Shown one piece after another: positions 57,253 to 64,000 of a stretch of DNA of 64,000 nt. The DNA is from Candidatus Nitrotoga sp. M5 (GTDB lineage Bacteria; Pseudomonadota; Gammaproteobacteria; Burkholderiales; Gallionellaceae). The translations under genes were made by a program, and so were the position numbers. The stretch lies in NCBI RefSeq assembly GCF_927904885.1, contig NZ_CAKMNW010000052.1:1-64000 (forward strand), written 5' to 3'. The notes below the pieces were generated by a model, which was not told where the DNA came from, did not search any database, and was given only the letters and a program-made list of their open reading frames with translations. The stretch's first letter is position 1; each line of letters starts with the position of its first letter.

Positions 57253-58125
57253 ATGAAAAGAGTATTTCTGTTTGTCCTGACCAATTTGGCCGTACTTGTC
57301 GTCATCAGCTTTACTTTACGTTTGCTTGGTGTAGATAAAATGCTGAATGAAAGCGGTGGCATTAATTTCAACGCTCTGTTGATCATGTCGGTGGTGATGG
57401 GATTTGCTGGTTCAATAATCTCGTTGTTTATGTCCAAATGGTCGGCTAAACGGATGGTTGGTGCACAAATTATTACTAATCCGGTAGATCCTATTGAGCG
57501 CTGGTTGATAGAAACCGTGAGCAAACAGGCTCAAACTGCGGGAATTGGCATGCCTGAAGTAGCCATATATGAAGCGCCAGACGTAAATGCTTTTGCTACC
57601 GGTTGGAACCGCAACAATGCACTAGTGGCAGTGAGTGCCGGACTGCTTCATAACATGAGCCGGGATGAGGTAGAAGCTGTGTTAGCTCACGAGATCAGTC
57701 ACGTTGCAAACGGCGATATGATAACGCTTGCGCTTATGCAAGGCGTAGTCAATACTTTTGTAATCTTTTTCTCCAGAATCATTGGCCATTTCGTAGATCG
57801 GTTAGTGTTCAAGACTGAACGTGGATACGGTCCAGCTTACTGGATTACTAGCATCATTGCACAAATGGTGCTGGGCATCCTTGCCAGTATTATCGTTATG
57901 TGGTTTTCGCGCCAGCGTGAATTTCGTGCCGATGCAGGCGGAGCAAACTTGGCTGGGCGCAATAAAATGATCGCTGCTTTGGAGAAGCTGAAAGTCAATC
58001 ACGAACAGGCGACCCTACCTAAGCAAATGGCAGCATTTGGTATCGCGGGTGGAGGTGGTTTTGCAAAGTTATTCAGTACCCACCCCTCACTTGATGAGCG
58101 TATTAAGACATTACGCGCAGGATGA
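57253..58125 (+). CDS. htpX: HtpX zinc metalloprotease
   Basis: Inner-membrane heat-shock protease of 290 residues that degrades misfolded membrane proteins. Two N-terminal helices ([19 protein letters not shown] and [19 protein letters not shown]) precede the catalytic domain with [13 protein letters not shown] and the third zinc ligand Glu in [14 protein letters not shown]. Two more helices lie between them. The end [13 protein letters not shown] is typical. The ribosome site GAGAGG is 8 bases before the ATG. Single gene. Confidence 0.95.
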   Translation: MKRVFLFVLTNLAVLVVISFTLRLLGVDKMLNESGGINFNALLIMSVVMGFAGSIISLFMSKWSAKRMVGAQIITNPVDPIERWLIETVSKQAQTAGIGMPEVAIYEAPDVNAFATGWNRNNALVAVSAGLLHNMSRDEVEAVLAHEISHVANGDMITLALMQGVVNTFVIFFSRIIGHFVDRLVFKTERGYGPAYWITSIIAQMVLGILASIIVMWFSRQREFRADAGGANLAGRNKMIAALEKLKVNHEQATLPKQMAAFGIAGGGGFAKLFSTHPSLDERIKTLRAG

Positions 58126-58225
58126 TAAGTGAACAGTGACTCTTTTTGGATTGCCGCAGGTACCGACTGATGGGGTGCCTTTAAAAATTAAATTTTGAGA
58201 GCAGCCACTTCTCAGCTTACCTCGT

Positions 58226-58340
58226 TGCAAGGCAACGTACGTATAAAAAATTGAACGCTGCATATATTGGATATGTAAGTGATAATTTTTTACGAGTAAC
58301 GCGGTATCGTAACGTAGATTGGATTTTTAAAGGTGCTCTA
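58226..58340 (+). repeat. Dispersed repeat R1, full copy
   Basis: Runs from GCAAGGCAACGTACG through GCTGCATATATTGG and TGATAATTTTTTACGAG to GATTGGATTTTTAAAGGTGC. It lies between htpX and the convergent mlaA gene. No gene is present in 58126-58453. Confidence 0.65.
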
Positions 58341-58453
58341 ACAACCTTTGCTATTGCAGACACAGAACAAGGTACAGTTAAAATGCGGTAGTTTATATTG
58401 CTTGGAATAAGGAGAATAAGATTGAAGACGGATCAAAACCTGAGTTACTAAAT

Positions 58454-59425
58454 CTAATTTTGCAAGGAATTTTCTACGTTTGGCGGTACTAGTTGTTCCA
58501 TTCTATAAGGGTTAAAAGCTGGTTCAGATGGAACCTCTATTTCTGTCGGCGGCACACTTGACGAAGAATTACTCGATGTTTCTTGTGTTAATTGTTCCAT
58601 GCTATTCTGTGTATCAGATGTGCTAGCAGTTACTGGAGGTGAATTTTCGATCAGATTTTTATCCGTTATATCGCTATTTTCATCTTCATAATACTCTTCA
58701 TCGAATTCGTCATCGAATTCATCATTGAATTTTTCACGTGGCGGATCACCGTCAAATACTAAGCTTTTACGATGTTGCATATAACCGTCACGGATAAAAG
58801 CATAACGGTCAATTGCGGCTTCTTCCAATATTGATTCCTGATCGAGTAGCCCAGATCGGAGATCGATCGTCCGTATTCCATATAATGTATTGCGTGTAGG
58901 AATATTTGATACTTGGCGAATAGGCCAGACGTAACTATCTCCAAGCAAACCTACGCTGTCGCGAAAATTACTGGGGCCAAAAAATGGTAGGACGACATAA
59001 GGCCCACTGCTAACACCCCAGTAACCCAAAGTTTGACCGAAGTCTTCGTTGTGTTTCTCAAGTCGATCGGTAATGTTCAGCAGGCCAAAAATACCAAACG
59101 TTGAATTGAATAAAACGCGTGTGCCATCGGATGCAGCTTGAGCAAATTTTAATTGTAATAAATCGTTAATAGTGACAACGATGTCATTCAGATTTGAGAA
59201 AAAATTTGTCACCATGATTTTCCCAGGTTCCGGCATCACGGTGTTGTAGCCTTTTGCTACCGGTTTTAATATAGCTTTGTCCAACGCATCATTAAATTTA
59301 TACATTCCCCGGTTATAAGGCTCCAGTGGATCTCGTGAATTTATCTCTCCCTGAGTAGAAGCACAGCCACCGAGGATTAGGCTGACAAGTAATAAATATA
59401 TTCTAATTGATGGCATGAAGTTCAT
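58454..59425 (-). CDS. mlaA: MlaA (VacJ) phospholipid-transport lipoprotein with acidic tail
   Basis: Outer-membrane lipoprotein that removes mislocalised phospholipids from the outer leaflet. The signal peptide ends at LILGGC. The MlaA core is unmistakable: DPLEPYNRGMYKFNDALDK, FFSNLNDIVVTINDLLQLK, FGQTLGYWGVSSGPYVVLP and GPSNFRDSVG. The core ends near residue 225. A C-terminal extension of about 95 residues follows, first very acidic (EFDDEFDEEYYEDEN), then Ser/Thr/Pro-rich, longer than in most relatives. Start MNFMPSIRI at 59425 is chosen; TTG 59434 is the frame limit. The other Mla genes are not in this window. Confidence 0.9.
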   Translation of the reverse strand: MNFMPSIRIYLLLVSLILGGCASTQGEINSRDPLEPYNRGMYKFNDALDKAILKPVAKGYNTVMPEPGKIMVTNFFSNLNDIVVTINDLLQLKFAQAASDGTRVLFNSTFGIFGLLNITDRLEKHNEDFGQTLGYWGVSSGPYVVLPFFGPSNFRDSVGLLGDSYVWPIRQVSNIPTRNTLYGIRTIDLRSGLLDQESILEEAAIDRYAFIRDGYMQHRKSLVFDGDPPREKFNDEFDDEFDEEYYEDENSDITDKNLIENSPPVTASTSDTQNSMEQLTQETSSNSSSSVPPTEIEVPSEPAFNPYRMEQLVPPNVENSLQN

Positions 59426-59434
59426 TGAGAGCAA

Positions 59435-61498
59435 GTTTATTCATTTCGATTATAATTTAATGCCAATAGACGCAAATGTTATAGATGTTGCTCATGAGCA
59501 TCATGCCATTTTGGGTGTACTATCATCGCTATCTACATAAAATTTCAGAAGTTTATCTGCTCTTACCCTAAATGTTAGACTAAATTAACGGTAATTATAC
59601 CTTTTTACCGCGTTTTTCGCGGAGGTTAATTGGGATAATGCATGAATTTATATAAATATTAACAAATGTGTTTGACATTAGGTTGCCTATTTACAAGTTG
59701 TAAATATACCCAATCATTAGTATGGCTATAGAATTTGTTTAAATTTAAACTTTAACAAACTGTTTTTATGTCAATAAATGGCAGCTGTAAATTGAGCGGC
59801 CAGACTAAATTGCATATGCTATTAGCGGTTAGCAATAAATTTATTGAAATCGTTCACAAAGTTTAGCCATGGATTATGTGGGAGTATTAAAAAACTTTAT
59901 AAAATCATTAGCTTTAGCTAAAAAAATAAAATATTTTGAATAAAATTTGCTAAAGTGCAGTTGTTGCTCCTAATCGTGAAGTGATGTTGTAAATAGTATA
60001 TTGGGATACAGAAATACAGACTGAGTTACTTATACTTCTTGTCGAGCTGTCACTTCAATTCACCATCAACTGACGCTGGTTATGTAAATGCTGGTTGCGT
60101 TGGGTGGCAGCGAATAGTAGGAAACCATTACAAGATGGAGTGCTAAGAAGTATCTTAGTCATTTTCAGCTCAAGACTACCGGTTTCGACAAACGTATGCT
60201 AATAACCATGCGCAAATCGTTAGTAACCATGAAATGCTTTTAGTAGTGGTCGAAGTGTCGATTAAACCCATTTGCAGAACTACAGAGAGTGCGCTGAGAT
60301 TGATGGCAATTATTGAACATAGAATAAAATATGGCAGAAATGATTTAAACATGGTTATTGATCCCTTCTATAATAATGACTTATAGACCTAATTTTTGTT
60401 GCTTTAAGCCGACTGGCAATTGTGTAGTTTAAAGGAGTTAAGCAGCATGAATATTTAATTTTATATCATTAACTGGCCGGTCAAACGAGAGAGCAATCTG
60501 CTGAAAGTCACGAAGGACGCTGGATTCCGGGTGACGGAGGGTGAGGTTGATTGAAGCAGCACAGATGGTTCTGGAGGTTTACGGTTTTCCTCGTAGAGGC
60601 TGCCATAAATACTGAAAAAATGCTGTTTTCCCAGATGATGGATTTTATGCATTGGATTACATCAGGCCCACCCTGAAAATACGTACTTATTGGCTTAGTC
60701 TGTTAATGCATGTTTGGTCTCGTGCAGCGCTATTATTTTTTAGTTTGCTGAATCCAGTACCACTAAATTCATAGGTATATTTTGTTTAAGATTTTTATTT
60801 GTTATTGATATTGATAAGGAGCCAATTGATAAGCCGTCGAAGTCGAAACAAACAAGAATGCCTAACCAATGAGTAGCAATTGCTTTTGAAACTTAATGAG
60901 CAATTTACACTAGAAACGGCCGCCTTTTTAACTCACTTGTCAAGTGCCATTTGAAGTGAGTTTATATCTGATTAGAGCTAGATGTAGAGTAACGTTTTTT
61001 TATGTGACAGGCTGCAACCTGCGCTCATACTTATAGGTAAACGGTACTTTTACCCAGCTTACTGCTTGAAATCGGTGTATTCTATCCATTGAATGGCAAG
61101 GTCGATTTACTCTGACTGTATTCAAAAATTATGATGACCGCAATAACGCAATAATAAAGTATGCTGTGATAAAAACAAGCAACTATGCCTAAGGCGTGAT
61201 ACAAAACAACGGAATGAATTCGGAGTTGCTCTAGGACATGTTTACAGTTGGGTGAGTGCAAACAGTCATGTTTTACGAAAATATATTATTTTATTAAATG
61301 GTATTTTCATATCAAATGGTTATTTCTTTAACATGGCCATTGACGCAGACTCTTTAGTCACTTTACCTACATAGAAATACTTGTACCAACTCAGTCGTAC
61401 TAGTATTAAGTCAACATGCCGTACTCAAGGTTTCTACTATTTTTGTGTATGGGTATTGCACCATTATTTTTTCGTATAGAACCTCACATTCGCACGTT
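59435..61498. other. Two kilobases without a recognisable gene
   Basis: AT-rich sequence. The longest open frames are short, and the one at 60461-60652 (minus) shows no family features. I found no tRNA, rRNA, CRISPR array, R1/R2 repeat or clear transposase fragment. A short hairpin CCGCG-TTTTT-CGCGG occurs near 59608. It could hold decayed genes or an RNA gene, but nothing can be claimed from reading alone. Confidence 0.45.
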
Positions 61499-62596
61499 TT
61501 ACATGCTATGTTTTTTCCATAACGCGATTCCCAGAGGCTGCTTGTCAACTTGGATGGATTGAATCTTATTGCGTGTAAGATCTATGACGCTAATACCATT
61601 CCAGCCTTCTGTAAAGCTATTCCCGCCAGTTAGATACGCTGTCTTGCCATCGTCGCTTAGCACAATTTGTTCATGGTCATCATGTAGCGGAATATGTGTT
61701 TCCTGTCTATCGCGCAGATTAATACGACTCAGTACGGCTGCACCGTTAACCCCGCCAGCGGGACCAGTACCTACAACAAACAGCGTAGACGCATCATTAC
61801 TCAATGCAACACCGTGCTGATGTGTTTGTGCAGACAGAGAAGATTGTGTTTGTTCTCCCGTTTTTGGATTTAACTGAAGTAAAGTGCGACCTTGTATCGG
61901 CAACAGGAGATTTCCCTTTGCGTTGATAGCAGCATAATGTGGTTTAGCAAATCCCCCATAGCCGAGTGGTGCCACCTCAAAGACCCGTAATGAACGGTCG
62001 TTCAGATTATAAGCGGTCACTGAATACGAGTCGTGGTCTATGCTATAAATCTCGTTATTATCGTTGCTGAATAACACCTGGAAGGGTCGAATACCTATCG
62101 GCACACTGGCCATAACGGTTTGTGATTGCGTCGAGAATATTTCCAGCTGCCCGGCGCGATTGCCGCGATTGACGCCCACGGCCACCGTTTTTCCGTCTGA
62201 AGAAACGGCGATGCCCATGCCACCTTGCCGATATTCGCCCCATTGAACGCCCGTCAATGAACTTTGATACGGTATCAATGCGGTACGCAGACGCAAACGG
62301 ATATCAACAACCGCAATGCCTTCAGCGGTAGCAACATATGCATGCCCATCTTGGCTAATAGCAACCCCGTATGGTGCACGGCCTACTTTTACCCGCGCGA
62401 TGACACCTTTTTGCGGATCCACATAAGCCAAGTGATGGGCCTTGAATTGGCTGACAAGTAACAGGTCAGGTATGGACGTTGTGGGCTTCTCGCTGGCAAG
62501 TGCGATGCCAACCCAACTCAAGGCGAAGACGAACAACAAATTCTGGAGCCAACCCTGGCTGGCAGACTCCATTTGTTTTGCTTGTTGCTCGCGCAT
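61499..62596 (-). CDS. Exported YncE-like beta-propeller protein
   Basis: 365 residues with an N-terminal hydrophobic segment (LQNLLFVFALSWVGIALASE) that should direct export. The remainder is built of seven blades with repeated PYGVAISQDGHAYVAT, GMGIAVSSDGKTVAVG, HGVALSNDASTLFVVG and EQIVLSDDGKTAYLTGG motifs, the YVTN/YncE type. Such propellers often bind ligands, metals or protein partners in the periplasm. No catalytic residues assigned. Its ATG overlaps the stop of the upstream glcG-like gene in TAATG, so the two are translationally coupled and probably work together. Confidence 0.85.
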   Translation of the reverse strand: MREQQAKQMESASQGWLQNLLFVFALSWVGIALASEKPTTSIPDLLLVSQFKAHHLAYVDPQKGVIARVKVGRAPYGVAISQDGHAYVATAEGIAVVDIRLRLRTALIPYQSSLTGVQWGEYRQGGMGIAVSSDGKTVAVGVNRGNRAGQLEIFSTQSQTVMASVPIGIRPFQVLFSNDNNEIYSIDHDSYSVTAYNLNDRSLRVFEVAPLGYGGFAKPHYAAINAKGNLLLPIQGRTLLQLNPKTGEQTQSSLSAQTHQHGVALSNDASTLFVVGTGPAGGVNGAAVLSRINLRDRQETHIPLHDDHEQIVLSDDGKTAYLTGGNSFTEGWNGISVIDLTRNKIQSIQVDKQPLGIALWKKHSM

Positions 62597-63132
62597 TATT
62601 TTGCGCCGATTTGTTGCAGACCGTGCGTCGCGCAGGCTTCATCCAGATTTCCGCCTGGTGCGCCGCCTACGCCAATACCACCGACGCGGTGACCATCAAT
62701 GATAATGGGCAAGCCTCCGGCAAGAATTACCATTCTGGAGTCCATGTCACGCAAACCGTTAAGAGCGGGGTTCTCTGCGATGGCGTTAGCCAATCGCATT
62801 GTTGGTTGTCCCATGCTGGCGGATGTAAACGCCTTACCTAAGCTACTGCCTATGGTATGAGGGCCTGCAGCCGGGTTGCGAACCTGTGTAATAAGTAACC
62901 CGCTACGATCGACCACAGCGACACTGACAGCATAGCCATCCTTACGACATTGTTGTAAAGTCGACATCGCAATTTTCTGAGCCAATTCCAGAGTCAGCTG
63001 AGGCGTTGCAGCTGGAGTGGTCGGTTTATCTTCTGCGTAGGCAGAATGACCGAAGCCAAATACACTGAACAAAGTGATGGCTGCTAAAGACAGGACACTT
63101 TTTTTAACGCCAAATTTATGAGCTGTTTTCAT
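62596..63132 (-). CDS. Exported GlcG/HbpS (DUF336) family protein
   Basis: 178 residues. A signal peptide ends in GHSAYA before EDKPTT. The GlcG/HbpS fold is shown by LTLELAQKIAMSTLQQCRKD, YAVSVAVVDRSGLLI, SLGKAFTSASMGQPT and the closing GGLPIIIDGHRVGGIGVGGA. Secreted HbpS binds haem; other members accompany glycolate, alcohol or quinohaemoprotein operons. It is the first gene of a pair with the YncE-like propeller and is transcribed away from the LysR gene at 63203, about 70 bases away. A role in binding haem or a small organic ligand in the periplasm is inference. Confidence 0.87.
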   Translation of the reverse strand: MKTAHKFGVKKSVLSLAAITLFSVFGFGHSAYAEDKPTTPAATPQLTLELAQKIAMSTLQQCRKDGYAVSVAVVDRSGLLITQVRNPAAGPHTIGSSLGKAFTSASMGQPTMRLANAIAENPALNGLRDMDSRMVILAGGLPIIIDGHRVGGIGVGGAPGGNLDEACATHGLQQIGAK

Positions 63133-63202
63133 TTTATTTTTCCTTTTGAAGTTATCGAATATTCGACGGGGAAAGCTTAGTTGCTCTGCTATAATTTGTA
63201 AA

Positions 63203-64000
63203 ATGAATAATAATGATTCAGGTATTCATGAAATCAATAATGATTCAATACTGCGTCAAATTGATCTAAATTTATTGTTGGTTTTTGATGTGCTAATGCA
63301 AGAGAAAAGTGTATCTCGGGCTGCTGAGCGTGTCTTTTTAAGTCAATCAGCCATGAGTAATGCACTGAAGCGATTACGCGAGATGCTTGAAGACCCTATC
63401 ATGGTGCGCAGCGCCAAGGGGATGCAGCCGACGCCACGTGCCCTTGCTTTGGAAGCGCCAGTGCGCTCCATTCTGCAACAAGTGGTTCGCACCATACAGC
63501 CCGCACAGCCTTTTGAGCCAGACATCTCACGCGCGCGCTTCATTATTGGTATGAATGACTATAGTGAGAATATCGTTCTACCTCCGTTAGCTGCGAGTCT
63601 ACGTCAATCAGCGCCAAATGTTGAGCTTGTTGTACATATGCTAACGGCAGAGGACCCCGAGCACTTATTAGAAACCGGTCGGCTCAGTTTTATCATTGGT
63701 GCGGAGGCTTATAACAAGGTCTCCAAGCGATTACGCTCTGAAAATTGGATCAGTGATCGGTTAGTTTGCCTAGTCAGCCAGAACCACCCATTGGCAGCTC
63801 GACAGCAATTAAACCTTGAACAATTCGAGGAATTACGTCATGTTTATCCTTCTCCTCTAGGCTTGCGTACCAATATAGTTGAAACCTGGCTTGCCGAGCA
63901 GGGGTTGCAAAGGTCCATCGCAGTGACGACGCGAAGTTACTGGGTAGCTGCACAAATTGTCAGCGGAAACGATTACCTGCTGAGTGTTCCATTTCGCGTT
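63203..64000 (+). CDS. LysR-type transcriptional regulator (cut by window end)
   Basis: 266 codons are visible with no stop, so the 3' end lies beyond the window. Start MNNNDSGIHEI at 63203. The N-terminal winged helix shows IDLNLLLVFDVLMQEKSVSR, AAERVFLSQSAMSNALKRLR and PTPRALAL, the NodD/SyrM/LinR-like branch of LysR regulators. The effector domain follows (RFIIGMNDYSENIVLPPLAA, then LSFIIGAEAY). It is divergent from glcG-yncE with a spacer of about 70 bases, so it is the likely regulator of that pair. Confidence 0.88.
   Translation, partial: MNNNDSGIHEINNDSILRQIDLNLLLVFDVLMQEKSVSRAAERVFLSQSAMSNALKRLREMLEDPIMVRSAKGMQPTPRALALEAPVRSILQQVVRTIQPAQPFEPDISRARFIIGMNDYSENIVLPPLAASLRQSAPNVELVVHMLTAEDPEHLLETGRLSFIIGAEAYNKVSKRLRSENWISDRLVCLVSQNHPLAARQQLNLEQFEELRHVYPSPLGLRTNIVETWLAEQGLQRSIAVTTRSYWVAAQIVSGNDYLLSVPFRV

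Noticed and set aside
60461..60652. Minus-strand frame of 63 codons in the gene-free 2 kb
   Set aside because: No ribosome site, composition not convincing, no recognised motif; could be debris but cannot be supported.

Overview
The window looks like a chromosomal segment of a betaproteobacterium, most likely an autotrophic member of the Nitrosomonadales/Gallionellales. A nitrite oxidiser of the 'Candidatus Nitrotoga' type would fit, but this is inference from gene content and was not tested by any search. The supporting content is a DabA-DabB inorganic-carbon pump, an assimilatory NirBD nitrite reductase with its transporter, a P-II protein under sigma-54 control, a PEP-CTERM protein, Slp and MlaA lipoproteins and an HtpX protease. 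Moderate GC genes alternate with AT-rich intergenic DNA full of decayed transposons.

Layout. 1-5.6 kb: a PEP-CTERM VWA protein, a small secreted protein, an AcuI/YhdH reductase between two decayed IS91-family ends, an IS4-family remnant and an AI-2E family transporter. 5.6-8.7 kb: two exported proteins of unknown role, a beta-helix protein and a helical protein ending in a PD-(D/E)XK-like motif. 8.8-14.3 kb: DUF4202, Pta, an AT-rich orphan gene flanked by a repeat, and a DUF815 ATPase. 14.4-20.4 kb: a nitrogen block in which glnK and a cobA-like/nirB/nirD/FNT operon each have an NtrC-like site and a -24/-12 promoter. 20.4-23.3 kb: IS30 and IS1182 wreckage around a small membrane protein and an AT-rich flavin reductase. 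23.5-27.9 kb: a hybrid histidine kinase overlapping an HD-GYP response regulator. 28.8-37.4 kb: housekeeping and stress genes (alaS, slp, VF530, a pseudouridine synthase, an MFS carrier, a YgjP-like protease, a ChrR-like reductase, a dienelactone hydrolase). 37.6-45.6 kb: a carbon-uptake block made of LysR, dabA, dabB and a SulP transporter with an unusual C-terminal sensor-like domain. 45.6-51.8 kb: a tripartite RND efflux operon carrying an internal decayed duplication. 52-64 kb: an exported methyltransferase, a second hybrid kinase, a membrane protein, htpX, mlaA, about 2 kb with no recognisable gene, and a glcG-yncE pair divergent from a LysR gene cut by the window end.

How the parts work together. 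P-II senses nitrogen status while NirBD and the FNT channel import and reduce nitrite to ammonium. The shared sigma-54/NtrC signals suggest both are induced by nitrogen limitation. DabAB and possibly the SulP protein supply bicarbonate for carbon fixation, probably under the divergent LysR protein. Four dispersed repeat types and at least six decayed insertion-sequence fragments show an active rearrangement history. The best candidates for something undescribed are the SulP-STAS-four-helix fusion next to dabAB, and the exported beta-helix/nuclease-like pair.
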